Assembly (NCBI RefSeq): GCF_000517085.1
Contig: NZ_KI912107.1
Span: forward strand, 4,833,980-4,897,979
DNA length: 64,000 nt
Reading direction: 5' to 3'
Origin: Saccharicrinis fermentans DSM 9555 = JCM 21142
GTDB lineage: Bacteria; Bacteroidota; Bacteroidia; Bacteroidales; Marinilabiliaceae
Shown here: positions 33,466 through 43,800 of the stretch, one piece after another
How positions within the stretch are numbered: the stretch's first letter is position 1
How the letters are laid out: every line of letters begins with the position of its first letter
The notes under the pieces: model-generated
Databases searched by the model: none
What the model was told of the DNA's origin: nothing
What the model saw: the letters and a program-made list of their open reading frames with translations, nothing else
Made by a program: the position numbers and the translations under genes

Positions 33466-33698
33466 ATTCAAGTAAAACACAGAAGTTTTCAATTATAAAA
33501 ACCATATTCAATAATTCTCAATGAATGAATAATCCCCATTTAAATACCCAATCTCCAACAAATCGACTGCAGGGTAGGCCAGAACAATAGCCGTGGCCGG
33601 CGGTGGCGAGAGAGTTTCAAGGGCGCACTTGAGGTGGTTGTGCGCCGGACGGAATTGGAGCTCGATGCCGGGGAGGTAGTGATCTATTGTTCTAGACC
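33466..33698 (+). repeat. Intergenic repeat, copy C (AT-rich part plus GC-rich hairpin)
   Basis: 33466-33576 matches the AT-rich part of copy A (TTCAAGTAAAACACAGAAG, ACCATATTCAATAATTCTC, AATAATCCCCATTTAAA). 33577-33698 matches the GC-rich unit of copy B almost base for base, including inner and outer stems. The interval 33362-34235 otherwise carries only the tandem repeat and the transposase fragment. Confidence 0.8.
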
Positions 33699-33729
33699 TT
33701 TTGGGTCCTTTTTATGGCAATGATAATAA

Positions 33730-33880
33730 CGAAGTTATCATGAAGGCCTTTTAAAATATACCTTCCCGAGTAATTCGGCGAAGCCTGATCATGAGAGCCT
33801 TTTAAGATCTACCTTCCCGAGTAATTCGGCGAAGCCTGATCATGAGAACCTTTTAAGATCTACCTTCCCGAGTAAAAAGG
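33730..33880 (+). repeat. 51-bp tandem repeat, about three units
   Basis: Units begin at 33730 (49 bases), 33779 and 33830 with CGAAGCCTGATCATGAGA, CCTTTTAAGATCTACC and TTCCCGAGTAATTCGG. Each holds a small CCGA/TCGG hairpin. No gene overlaps. Confidence 0.85.
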
Positions 33881-33945
33881 ACATTAACGGAAGTTTCAAA
33901 AGCAAAGAAAATCATCATACACGTTAGAAACATTGCTCTCAATTA

Positions 33946-34080
33946 GATAACGGAAGTACCAATGCTGCAGCAGAGTCTTTCAATACAAAAGTAAAGGATT
34001 TCAGATGGCAATTCAGCGGTGTTGTTGAAGTAAAGTTCTTCTTGTTCAGATTAACAAAAATATTTGCACGACAACTATAA
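33946..34080 (+). pseudogene. C-terminal fragment of an ISAon1-like transposase
   Basis: The frame reads DNGSTNAAAESFNTKVKDFR and ends LTKIFARQL-stop, the typical C-terminus of ISAon1/ISL3-like transposases (the NAxAESFNxKxKxFR motif region with the catalytic glutamate). Nothing upstream continues the frame. Confidence 0.6.
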
Positions 34081-34235
34081 GCAACATTTATACCCAACTT
34101 TTGGCACTGAGCCAGTAATGGTGTGATTGAGGAACCGCCTTGGTGCGGAATGGAGGGAGGTGTATCAGAGAGATACTTTATTTATCTCCCTGACCATCTA
34201 CCCGATTGAACAACGCCCATTCATAGGAGCTTTTG

Positions 34236-35522
34236 TTATTCCCCTGTTAACCGTTTGTTTTCTTCACGAATTCTTTCTTTCTGTTTAGCATTTAAGCTAT
34301 GTTTATAGTAGTGTTCCGGTCTGTAATAGGTGTTGTGGTTTTTCATATCCTGATCATTTACATCCAGGCTTAAATCGCAATCAAAACGCAATAATATGGC
34401 ATGATTGTTTTCCCAACCTGTTGCTGCAGTGATGTGAGAAATACCCCAAGTAATTCCGCGACCATCTTTGGTGTTGGTAAAAGCATCAGGGATAAAAGGT
34501 CCTGCTGCAGTGGGCATTAGTTTGGTAATAGCCGCTATGTCAAAGTTCACGCCGTCAGGTGCATATTGAATGGTGAAATGTTCGTTTCCATCTTTGATGA
34601 CCAATGCTGCCATCCCTTCTTTAAATGGAAACATGGACGTTTCGTGGCCTGAATTGATCACTGGATTTAAAGGGTGTTTTTTGAATGGCCCTAGTGGGTT
34701 GTCTGCTATGGCTAATCCAGTCATGCGAACCAAACGCGGATTCCCATCAAAATCTGATTTATAGTAAAGGTATATTTGATCGTTGTACACTATTGGGTTT
34801 GGGTCGTGAATGGAATATTGATCCCACTCCCCTTCGTTGCCATTGTCAACCACTACTTTGTTGTAGGCTGTCCATGGACCATCCGGTGAATCGGAGTAGG
34901 AGACTGCAACGGGACAATCGTCGCCGCGTAAGCCACTGGCTTGCATAAAACCCTGATAATATAAGTAGTATTTCCCTTTGAACTTTAAAATGTCACAAGT
35001 GGTTACTGAGCGCCAGCCTACCTGTGGTTTTGGTGGACGTGGAACGGCCACTCCCTGCTCATGCCAGTTAATGCCGTCCTTGCTGGTGGCGTACCATATT
35101 TCTGATAAGTCCCAGTCGGCCGAAGGAATTGTGTCATTGCATTTTTTTGCCCCCATAGGTTTGGTGGGTGTATGCCTATATGTATACCAAACATAGTATT
35201 GTCCATTTTCAAATATCACTTTGGATGGATCTCTTCGCGAAATGGTTCCATCATGGTTGTTGTAATCAAAACCTTTTAATTCTGTGTATTTAAATTGAGA
35301 GTACAATTCATTGTCTTCAGGTCGTGGCGCCATGTATCTGTCATAATTGCGTTCCATAGCCTTGCTTAATGGGCGATTGGGTTTTTCTTTGGGTAGGATG
35401 AAAGGAAAACCTTTGGTGGGAATGCTTGATTCCGCTGACTCCTTATGCCCTGTGGTGCATGATGTGATCCATACAAAAGCCATGAGGACCAATGAAATTT
35501 TTAATAATGTGATTCGTATCAT
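34236..35522 (-). CDS. GH117-like glycoside hydrolase lipoprotein
   Basis: A 428-residue protein with a lipoprotein signal (VLMAFVWITSC). The five-bladed beta-propeller pattern of GH117/GH43-like enzymes is visible: RRDPSKVIFENGQYYVWYTY, SEIWYATSKDGINWHE, YSIHDPNPIVYNDQIYLYYK and NSGHETSMFPF. Characterised GH117 enzymes remove 3,6-anhydro-L-galactose from neoagaro-oligosaccharides. This one is clearly diverged from its neighbour and may act on another galactan. It lies 14 bases after the upstream GH117 gene, in one operon. Confidence 0.75.
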   Translation of the reverse strand: MIRITLLKISLVLMAFVWITSCTTGHKESAESSIPTKGFPFILPKEKPNRPLSKAMERNYDRYMAPRPEDNELYSQFKYTELKGFDYNNHDGTISRRDPSKVIFENGQYYVWYTYRHTPTKPMGAKKCNDTIPSADWDLSEIWYATSKDGINWHEQGVAVPRPPKPQVGWRSVTTCDILKFKGKYYLYYQGFMQASGLRGDDCPVAVSYSDSPDGPWTAYNKVVVDNGNEGEWDQYSIHDPNPIVYNDQIYLYYKSDFDGNPRLVRMTGLAIADNPLGPFKKHPLNPVINSGHETSMFPFKEGMAALVIKDGNEHFTIQYAPDGVNFDIAAITKLMPTAAGPFIPDAFTNTKDGRGITWGISHITAATGWENNHAILLRFDCDLSLDVNDQDMKNHNTYYRPEHYYKHSLNAKQKERIREENKRLTGE

Positions 35523-35536
35523 TTTCTGTTTTATTT

Positions 35537-36748
35537 TTATTGTGCAAAATCTACAAAGTTGCCATGACGTTGCTTGCGTCTAGATGTAAATCGTTTGATA
35601 CACTGGTAGTCGCCAGTGACATATTCATGGGTCAATCCCCAACGCATTACTTCTGTAGGATCTTTCTCGTTGTCAACAGTGCGGTTGAGTCCAATGGCAT
35701 GGGGTGCACTGGGGATGGATGACATAATTTCGAAGTTGATGCCATCGGGTGACCATTGGATGGTGTTTTTTTCAGGACCATCGGTAGTGATTAAGGAGGC
35801 AATACCTCCATTGTATTTCCACACGCATATCTCGTGTCCACTATTACTGATTGGGTTATAAGATGATTTAATATATGGTCCCTTGGGGTTGTCGGCGATG
35901 GCTACACCATGTCTTATTTCTCGACCTCCGAAATACATTTCTTCGCCCATGCGTTCGCCTTTGTAATACAGGTAAAACTTTCCCTGAAATGGAATGATGC
36001 ATGGATCGTGAACTTTATGACTGTCAAAGTCTCCTTTCTTAATTACCTCAAATCTGTTTTTTTTGCCGGGTAACCACTCTCCGTTATCGGCAGGGCTTAA
36101 TATTGGTTCTTTGCTTTTTGTCCATGGCCCGTCAGGAGAGTCTGACCATGCCAGACCGACTTGATTTTTGGTTCTATGTGTGTAAGGCGACTTTATGGTT
36201 TGATAACATAGATAGTACATGCCTTCCCATTGCATGATTTCCACTGTAAATACGGAACGATCATCATATTGACCCTTTTTGCCACGGGGAATGGCAAGTC
36301 CTTCTTCTTTCCAAGTGATACCATCCAAGGAAGTTGCATACCATATGTCGCTTCTGTCCCATGGAAATACTTTGTCTTTTTCAATATCACCCTCAAAACC
36401 TTGTGTTGGTCCTGTACTTTTGGTATACCAAACGTAATAGCGATCATGGTGCTGAATGATGGCACTGGGATCTCGACGGACAACGCCTTCTTCGTATGCC
36501 AAGTCTCCCTTTAGTGGTTGTTCCGAAAAACGAATAAACCATTCATTACCGTAGGTTGGCCATTTAAGTGCTCTTTTGCTCGCTGCGCTTAAGTGTTTTT
36601 TATCGGTTATTCCATATCGTTCGATTAATGCATCTGAGACTTCTGTTTGATCGGGACTCTGATCATTTGCGTTTTGCTTACAGCAACTTTCCATGAGCAA
36701 AAATGCAATGCTTACCAAAAATAGATTTCTGAAAAGATTCATAGACAT
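35537..36748 (-). CDS. GH117 family lipoprotein (alpha-1,3-3,6-anhydro-L-galactosidase-like)
   Basis: A 403-residue protein with a lipoprotein signal ending MESC. It shows the GH117 pattern closely: the N-terminal AASKRALKWPTYGNEW segment, VVRRDPSAIIQ, SDIWYATSLDGITWKEEG, DDRSVFTVEIM, DSHKVHDPCIIPF and ISNSGHEICVWKYNGG. Known members cleave the terminal 3,6-anhydro-alpha-L-galactose from agar oligosaccharides. First gene of the two-gene operon; a divergent TPR/HTH regulator starts 264 bases away. It suggests agar use, although no agarase or SusCD pair is in the window. Confidence 0.85.
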   Translation of the reverse strand: MSMNLFRNLFLVSIAFLLMESCCKQNANDQSPDQTEVSDALIERYGITDKKHLSAASKRALKWPTYGNEWFIRFSEQPLKGDLAYEEGVVRRDPSAIIQHHDRYYVWYTKSTGPTQGFEGDIEKDKVFPWDRSDIWYATSLDGITWKEEGLAIPRGKKGQYDDRSVFTVEIMQWEGMYYLCYQTIKSPYTHRTKNQVGLAWSDSPDGPWTKSKEPILSPADNGEWLPGKKNRFEVIKKGDFDSHKVHDPCIIPFQGKFYLYYKGERMGEEMYFGGREIRHGVAIADNPKGPYIKSSYNPISNSGHEICVWKYNGGIASLITTDGPEKNTIQWSPDGINFEIMSSIPSAPHAIGLNRTVDNEKDPTEVMRWGLTHEYVTGDYQCIKRFTSRRKQRHGNFVDFAQ

Positions 36749-36964
36749 AAATGTATAACTTATTGTTAAGTGTTGTCAGTAAAAATATTTATTATCAATT
36801 GTGTGTTCAAATTTGATAAAATTGTTTTAATTTACGTCTTTTCCTTACTCAATCAAAACTAAACAATGCGAATAATCAAATGTACAATGACTAGATATCT
36901 TGGTTTATATTAAATTGTAAAAAATTATATATCATGTGATTGCAAAAATATTAATCTAACATTG

Positions 36965-36972
36965 TATTTTTG
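36965..36972 (+). promoter_or_regulatory. Predicted -7 element of the TPR/HTH regulator gene
   Basis: TATTTTTG matches TAnnTTTG and lies 40 bases before ATG 37013. It excludes the longer reading from 36962 as the real start. Confidence 0.45.
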
Positions 36973-37012
36973 TGAATTACATTCAACTAGGCAAATAACG
37001 AATTTAATACCT

Positions 37013-38623
37013 ATGGATAATAAGAAACGCATATGCAGCATGTTTGTGTTGATGGTTCTGTTTTTACTTCATTTCAGTGCGCTTTTATTTTCGCAAAGTA
37101 TCGATCAGGTGCGAAAGAATTTCACAAGAGCGAGAGACATCAAATATTCGCAAATGGATAGCTCGCTTTTTTATTTTGAAAAGTCTAGACAGGATTTTCT
37201 GGTATTAGGGGATACTCTAATGGCTATAAAGTGTCTTTTGGAGAGTTCTGTAGTTAATACGACAAAGGCAGATTATTCAAAGTCTTATGACGGATATTGG
37301 GAGGCTTTAAGCTTGTCGGAAGGTGTTGGCTCAAAGGAGTTAGCAGCTTCGGCATGTGATGGTTTGGGAACTTTATATGGTTTGTTTTATAGACATGAGA
37401 AGGCCTTGGCTTACTATCGTAAATCTTTAGCTATTAGAAAAAAGTTGGTTGAACAGGGCGATATTGCCTTGACCGAACTCTTGGGTACTTATTATCTGAT
37501 GGCCATCAATTTCCGTGAACAGCAAAAAATAAGTACTGCTCAACAATATTTAGATACTTGTTATCAGATTAGAAAAGCATATCCGAGTAAAACGGTTTAT
37601 ATCGATGCCGAACAGGGGTATTTGTATTATTATCAGAACAGGCTGCCAGAGGCAGAGCGGATACTAACTGAAGTTGAAAAATCATTTTTATCTGCTAATG
37701 AATCTTATTTGGTTATCTTATATTCTTTTATGGGCGATTTGTATAATAAGATGAATGACTTTGATAAGAGCTCATACTATTATTTACAATCATTAGAAGC
37801 GGCTAAGAAATACAGATCGCATCAAAATTATGTGCCCGAAGTTTATAAAAAGTTGGGCGATTTGTATATGTCTGTTCATAAGTCGCGACAAGCTTACTTC
37901 TATTTAACCAAGTCCTTTAATGCGAATGATAGTTTATTTGGTGCCAGGAGTGACAATAATCGTAGATTTATTGAGATAAAGGATCAGTTCAGGCGAGAGC
38001 AGGAAGAGCAGCAAAAGTTGTTAGAAAAGGCCAGACTTACTAAGTTAGAAAATGAAAAAAGGATATTGTTTCTTAGAAACTCGGTATTGACCATTGTGCT
38101 CATTTTTTTGGTTTTGATTTCCTTCTTTGCGCTTTTATATTTAAAGCACCGTCATAAAACAGCCGAGCAAATACTTAAATCAGAGCAGAAGGCCAAGGAG
38201 GAAAAGAATAAGGAGATTTTAGAAGTAAAGAATAAGGAGTTGACATCTTCGGCTTTACAACTGATTGAAAAAGATGAGCTTCTGATAGAAATTAAAAACA
38301 GATTGAATGCCGTAAAAAATAAGGACTTGAGGGATTTGATTGCAAAAATAAATGCCAATAGTAAGCATGACTGGAAGGAGTTTGATACGCGGTTTACAGC
38401 AGTCAACCAAGGTTTTTATAAATCATTGAGCGAACGTTTTCCTGATCTAACACAGCGTGATCATAAGCTTTGCGCTTTAATCAAGCTCAATTTCTCAAGC
38501 AAGGAGATGTCTCTTCTTTTAGGTATTTCAATTGAAAGTGTTCATACCTCGCGTTATCGATTGCGTCAGAAATTAAAGTTAGATAAGGGAGAAAACCTAA
38601 CGGAGTTTATTGCTAAAGTATAA
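37013..38623 (+). CDS. TPR-containing membrane regulator with LuxR-like HTH
   Basis: A 536-residue protein from ATG 37013. In order: signal or anchor helix (about 9-27), periplasmic tetratricopeptide repeats (about 30-330, including KALAYYRKSLAIRK and KSSYYYLQSLEAAK), a short coiled coil, a membrane helix (about 357-376), a cytoplasmic coiled coil (AEQILKSEQKAKEEKNKE), and a C-terminal HTH (DLTQRDHKLCALIKLNFSSK, then MSLLLGISIESVHTSRYRLR). This layout is common in Bacteroidota regulators of carbohydrate use. It is divergent from the GH117 pair, which it may control. Confidence 0.8.
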   Translation: MDNKKRICSMFVLMVLFLLHFSALLFSQSIDQVRKNFTRARDIKYSQMDSSLFYFEKSRQDFLVLGDTLMAIKCLLESSVVNTTKADYSKSYDGYWEALSLSEGVGSKELAASACDGLGTLYGLFYRHEKALAYYRKSLAIRKKLVEQGDIALTELLGTYYLMAINFREQQKISTAQQYLDTCYQIRKAYPSKTVYIDAEQGYLYYYQNRLPEAERILTEVEKSFLSANESYLVILYSFMGDLYNKMNDFDKSSYYYLQSLEAAKKYRSHQNYVPEVYKKLGDLYMSVHKSRQAYFYLTKSFNANDSLFGARSDNNRRFIEIKDQFRREQEEQQKLLEKARLTKLENEKRILFLRNSVLTIVLIFLVLISFFALLYLKHRHKTAEQILKSEQKAKEEKNKEILEVKNKELTSSALQLIEKDELLIEIKNRLNAVKNKDLRDLIAKINANSKHDWKEFDTRFTAVNQGFYKSLSERFPDLTQRDHKLCALIKLNFSSKEMSLLLGISIESVHTSRYRLRQKLKLDKGENLTEFIAKV

Positions 38624-38833
38624 ATAACAATGCACCTAGTGGCAATGATGTATCAATTGTACATGTAAAAGAAGGATTGGATCGTTGATGTAATTATTTG
38701 TGCTTGCTTCAAGTGATGACTATTGTGTATTTTAGACTGAAAATGAATGACGGATATTTGTTGTCTTATCCTATTGTTTTGTATAATAATATCATTTTAT
38801 TGTTTAATTTTACTTTTACAAAGTAAGTTTTAA

Positions 38834-39910
38834 ATGCAGACTCAAGATAACTCAGGCAAAATAATTAAAAGCATCCGACCCTCAAGGATTGTGTGGCCTA
38901 TAATTATTGGTATAGGTTTTTCTGTGTATATGTTGTACCACGAGTACCAGCCCGGGAGTCTCAATGTTTTGCAACTCAGCTATAAAACAGCTTTTTGGAT
39001 CGCAGTTTCTTTGATGCTTATGGTCATGCGTGATGTTTGCTATATGTATCGTATTAGATTATTGTCTAACCATAAGCTCACATGGCGAAAGGCTTTTTCT
39101 GTGATTATGCTATGGGAATTTACTTCTGCGATAACACCATCTGCCATTGGCGGAACCAGTGTTGCTATCTTTTTTCTCAGTAAAGAGGGAATACGAATAG
39201 GACGAAGCACTGCACTGGTGATGGTCACTTCTTTTTTGGATGAGTTGTTTTTTATTATTGCTTTTCCAGCTGTTTTGATATTCATTGGACGTACAGATAT
39301 TTTTGGGTTTGGTATGGATGCGGCAGAGAACTTGCCTTGGTATAAAAATCAATTCATGATTTTTGCGTTGACAGGCTATGGCCTTAAGTTCTTGTATACT
39401 GTGGTTCTTACCTATGGCTTGTTTGTGAATCCTAGAGGTCTTAAATTTCTTTTGTTATGGATTTTTAAGCTGCCTATTATACGTAAATGGCGTCCGGATG
39501 CCAATGAATCAGGTTCTGACTTGATCAATACTTCCAATGAGTTTAAGCAATGGCCCCTGAAAAAATGGTTTAAAGCTTTTGCGGCCACTTCGGTTAGCTG
39601 GATTAGTAGATATTGGGTTGTTAATACAATAATAATTTCTTTTTTTGGGTTTTCTTTTATTGATTTCGATGGACATGCCTTGGTTTTTGGAAAACAGTTG
39701 GTAATGTGGATTATGATGATTATAAGTCCAACACCGGGAGGTAGTGGCTTTGCAGAATATGTATTTAAAGAATTTTTGGCTGGTATCGTACCTGTAGGTA
39801 CAGGGGTGGCTATGGCATTTGTCTGGCGAGCAATAAGCTATTATCCCTATTTATTCATAGGGGGTGTCTTGGTTCCAAGATGGATACGTAAACACTTCAT
39901 AAAACGATAG
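38834..39910 (+). CDS. UPF0104/lysylphosphatidylglycerol synthase-like membrane protein
   Basis: A 358-residue integral membrane protein with about eight helices. Family signatures include the YMYRIRLLSNHKLTWRKAF loop, SAITPSAIGGTSVAIFFLS and SPTPGGSGFAEY. These belong to the flippase-like transmembrane domain shared by MprF and YbhN (UPF0104). It lacks the MprF synthase domain, so aminoacyl-lipid synthesis is not expected. Standalone gene flanked by gaps of 210 and 114 bases. Confidence 0.85.
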   Translation: MQTQDNSGKIIKSIRPSRIVWPIIIGIGFSVYMLYHEYQPGSLNVLQLSYKTAFWIAVSLMLMVMRDVCYMYRIRLLSNHKLTWRKAFSVIMLWEFTSAITPSAIGGTSVAIFFLSKEGIRIGRSTALVMVTSFLDELFFIIAFPAVLIFIGRTDIFGFGMDAAENLPWYKNQFMIFALTGYGLKFLYTVVLTYGLFVNPRGLKFLLLWIFKLPIIRKWRPDANESGSDLINTSNEFKQWPLKKWFKAFAATSVSWISRYWVVNTIIISFFGFSFIDFDGHALVFGKQLVMWIMMIISPTPGGSGFAEYVFKEFLAGIVPVGTGVAMAFVWRAISYYPYLFIGGVLVPRWIRKHFIKR

Positions 39911-40024
39911 TTATATTTGACTAACATAAAATATTATTAGACCAAATAATCTTTATCAACCGTTCTTTCTGCGTAAATTGAAAAAAATAGTTAAGTATCT
40001 AAAAAAGACAAAGAAAATTTAAAA

Positions 40025-40828
40025 GTGAGATATTTCATAACGATAATTGTAGTGTTGTTTTTTATTGCTTGCGATGAGGTGAAGAATAAAAACAATGAGA
40101 CTGCTTCAGAAGATAAGAAGGAGCTTACCATATATTGCGAAAATGCGATGGTGCCAGTGCTCATGGAACTTAAAGATAAGTTTGAGAAGGGAAGGACTTG
40201 CGTTATTAAACTTCATAATGATGGTTCTCAAAATTTGAGCAGCCTTATTCAATATACGCAGAAAGGTGATATATATCTACCTGCTTCAAGGGTCGGTTTT
40301 AGGAAGTTAAATAGTAGAAAATTTAATTATATTGTTGATTCGGTCTTTGTTGGATATAATTCATTGGTAGTTATGGCATTAAAAGGTAATCCAACCGGAT
40401 ATAATGGCGACATCAATACCCTTATCCTAAAAAAGCATGCCATCATTATCGCCAACCCAGAAAGTAGCTCATTGGGTTATGATACACGTGCCTATCTTAA
40501 AAAGAAGGGACTGTATGATGATGTATTAATTAATGTGGTGGCCTTGTCGACCGATAGTAGAGGTTTGGTAAAGAGCTTAAGAAACGATGAGGCTCAGTTA
40601 GTGCTCAATTGGGAGAGTGATATTTATGCGAATGGAAATCGTAATCATGTGGAAGTGTTTAATATCCCTGATTTTCAGCAAAATCCAGCTGAAATATATG
40701 CGGGTATCCTATCCACAAGTGAGCATCCCGAATTGGCGAAACAGTTTCTGGAATATGCAACGAGTGATGAGGCTGTGGCAATATTTAGAAAATATGGCTT
40801 TAATCGGAGGAAAACATTAATTTTTTAA
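40025..40828 (+). CDS. Solute-binding lipoprotein (ModA/PstS-like) paired with a sensor kinase
   Basis: A 267-residue protein from GTG 40025 with a lipoprotein signal (VLFFIACDE). The mature part is a type II periplasmic binding fold of the oxyanion type: LTIYCENAMVPVLMELKDKF at the start, GDIYLPASR, then NPESSSLGYDTRAYL and a C-terminal TSDEAVAIFRKYGF. No ABC permease or ATPase is adjacent. The gene is followed after 39 bases by a hybrid histidine kinase, so it probably serves as that kinase's periplasmic sensor rather than in uptake. Confidence 0.8.
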   Translation: MRYFITIIVVLFFIACDEVKNKNNETASEDKKELTIYCENAMVPVLMELKDKFEKGRTCVIKLHNDGSQNLSSLIQYTQKGDIYLPASRVGFRKLNSRKFNYIVDSVFVGYNSLVVMALKGNPTGYNGDINTLILKKHAIIIANPESSSLGYDTRAYLKKKGLYDDVLINVVALSTDSRGLVKSLRNDEAQLVLNWESDIYANGNRNHVEVFNIPDFQQNPAEIYAGILSTSEHPELAKQFLEYATSDEAVAIFRKYGFNRRKTLIF

Positions 40829-40867
40829 ATTTATACCCTGAACATTAAGATCTGAAAATATAACCCT

Positions 40868-43800
40868 GTGGTCAAAACTTCTAATACGCAAAAGAGACAA
40901 TCATATATTGGAGAGCCAATTATAGCTAAGCTGTACTTGTTGCTCGCTATTTTTCTGCTTACCATCGCCGCTATTTTGGTTATTGAAAATTATTTCGATA
41001 AAACTTACATTGTCCGATATCAGGAGGTCATCCGTAATCAGGAACAAAAGAAAAAAGTTGAGAAGGTTCTGCAGAAGAATATTTTAAAATTAAATCTGCT
41101 CTTTAAAGATTTCTCTAGCATCGATCATCCCCAAAAGCTTACCAATACCCAAAATAGTATTACTAGTTTGGTGACTGAATGTTTAAATATTGTTGAAATA
41201 CTGGATCGGGGAGGAACACTCAATGAAGTGAAACCTGTTAATTTGCAAGACCAAGAATTGGTGACCGAGGTGATTGTGCATAAAGTTGATGAATTTACAG
41301 GTACTATACCGGAGGTGCGTGAATTGGCACCTAAAGTCAATGATATAAATGTGCTGGCTGTGAAAATATCAGCCATAATTGCTTCTCATCTTGAGAATGA
41401 ACAGCCGGATGATGAGTCGTATATGAAAAATATAGGATTTTTACTCAAACAGTCGGAGAGTCATTTTTCTCGTATTAATGAAATTGAAAATAAAATCTCG
41501 TATGATATTAACAAAAATGTGGTTACTCTCAGTAATGCCAGTATTAATATCATCAATAAATATAATAACTTTAAATATCTGAGTCTCTTTATTTTCACCC
41601 TGATAGCCGGTGTAATAACCTATTATTTGATCATTCAAATTAAAAATGTAATTATTAATAGGAAAAAGGCCGAAGAGAACAACGAAAAGTTATTGCAGGC
41701 TGTGGAGCAAAGTCCTATTTCTATTATGATAACAGATACCAAAGGGAATGTGGAGTATGTGAATCAGGGGTTTCAGGATATTACGGGATATGATAAGGAA
41801 GAAGTATTAAAAAATAACATTGATTTTTTCCATAATAATAACGTGGGTACCCCTCCTGCTTTTTGGCAAACCATTCAGGAGGGTAAAACATGGACCGGAG
41901 AAATTAATAATCGCAAAAAAAATGGGGAGGTTTATTGGGAAAAGGTTCTTGTTTCGCCGGTGCTCAGTAAAGCCAATACTATTTCTAGTTTTATTGCTAT
42001 CAAGGAAGATATTACCGAAAAAAGGATGTTGACACATTCTCTGGAGGAGTCCATTGAATCGATGAAGACGATCATTGAGAATCTTCCTGTGGGAATCCTG
42101 ATTGTGAATAGTAATAAAGAGATTATTCAAGCCAATGATACTGCGGCCAATATTATGGGGTATAAAAAGCAGGAGGATGTAATTGAAGCCATGCGGGGTA
42201 TTGATTATGGAGAGGTCTTTATTACTCAAAAAGAAGAACATGTATCTGATCCTTCTACGCGGGTGGTGGTGTCCATGCTCGAAGAGCGATTGGAGGTAAA
42301 GCAAAATAACAGGTCGCGATCTATCCTTAAAAACATTATACCCATACGTCTTAATAATGAGAACGTTTACCTAGAAGCTTTTATGGATATCAGTGCCCAG
42401 AAAGAGGTTCAGAAGAAGGAGGCTGAATCCAATAAGGCCAAATCAGAATTTCTGGCTAATATGAGCCACGAAATACGTACGCCTATGAATGGCATTATCG
42501 GGGCTACTGAGTTATTGAGTAACACTGAGATGACGACAGAACAGGAAAATGTGGTTTCCATTATTAGTCGTTCCTGTGAGAATTTGTTGAATATCATTAA
42601 CGATATTCTCGACTTCTCCAAGATAGAGGCAGGAAAGATGAAGATTGAACTTTATCCCTTTAATATTCGCTCAACGATCGATTATTTGATGGATCAGATG
42701 TCCTTTAAAACAAATGAGAAGGGGGTGGAACTGATCAGCAGCATAGAGCAAACGATTCCGAGTATATTGATTGGAGATGAGAGCCGCCTGATTCAGGTGT
42801 TGATTAATCTTTTGGGAAATTCAGTTAAGTTTACAGCTGATGGGGAAGTTGTGCTTAAGGTAGAAGTGAGTAAACAAATTGGTTCTCAAATATCTCTTCA
42901 TTTTATGGTGGAGGATTCTGGCATTGGTATTCCTAAGGATAAGTTGGAGAAAATATTTGAATCGTTTACCCAGGCTGATGGCTCTACAACGCGTAAGTTT
43001 GGTGGAACTGGATTGGGTACCAGTATCTCAAAAATGCTGATAGAGTTGATGGGGGGTAAAATTTGGGTAGAAAGTCCTAATCCAAATTTTGCATGGAGCG
43101 CCGATAGTCCGGGTTCTGTATTTCACTTTATTGTGCCCTTGAAAATAGATAAGAATCAATCGCCCGAAGAGTTGCAAGGTAAAAGGTTTAAAAATATAAA
43201 AACCCTGGTGGTTGATAATCATAAAACCAATGTGCTGTTGTTAAAGAAAACGTTAAACAACTGGGGAATTGATTCCGAAAGTTGTTCTGATGAAAAATCA
43301 GCATTGGATATGGTTAAAAAAGAAAAGGATTTTAATTTGGTCATTATCGATTCCCACGTTTTTAGTAAGGTGGATGGGAATTTTATCCTTACTATTAAAA
43401 AGGAGATTAGTAAGGTTAAGATAATCCTCTTTACTTCCAGCCTTAAATGGAAAGAGAATTATAGCTTTGATGGAATCGATCAAATTATTCATAAACCCAT
43501 TAAACATACCCAATTATATACCACTATTGACGCTATGTTTTTTGCCAATGTGGACAATGGAGAAAATAATCAGCATAATCAGGTATCTTTTGAAGAGAGG
43601 ATTAAGAATAAAATTGTGCTACTGGTAGAAGATAATATGATTAATCAGCGTATCGCAGAAAAGATGTTGGATAAAATTGGACTGAAAACTGCCATCGCTA
43701 ACAATGGTAAGGAAGCAGTGGAGATGATTACCAGTGGTGAATATAGCTTTGACCTGGTATTGATGGATGTACAGATGCCGGTTATGAATGGTTTGGATGC

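Larger units (their letters stand above)
29932..34113 (+). mobile_element. Remnant of an ISAon1/ISL3-like element, split by later insertions
   Basis: The left end GGATCACGCCAAAGGTTG (29932-29949) is an imperfect inverted match to the right end CAACTTTTGGCACTGAGCC (34095-34113). Inside the left end lies a fragment resembling the transposase N-terminus, and inside the right end a fragment resembling its C-terminus. The middle is replaced by repeats and an IS21-family element. No matching target duplication was found. ISAon1 assignment is from memory of the family. Confidence 0.5.

Noticed and set aside
33730-33880. CRISPR array
   Set aside because: The units are contiguous and similar along their whole length; there are no variable spacers and no cas genes.
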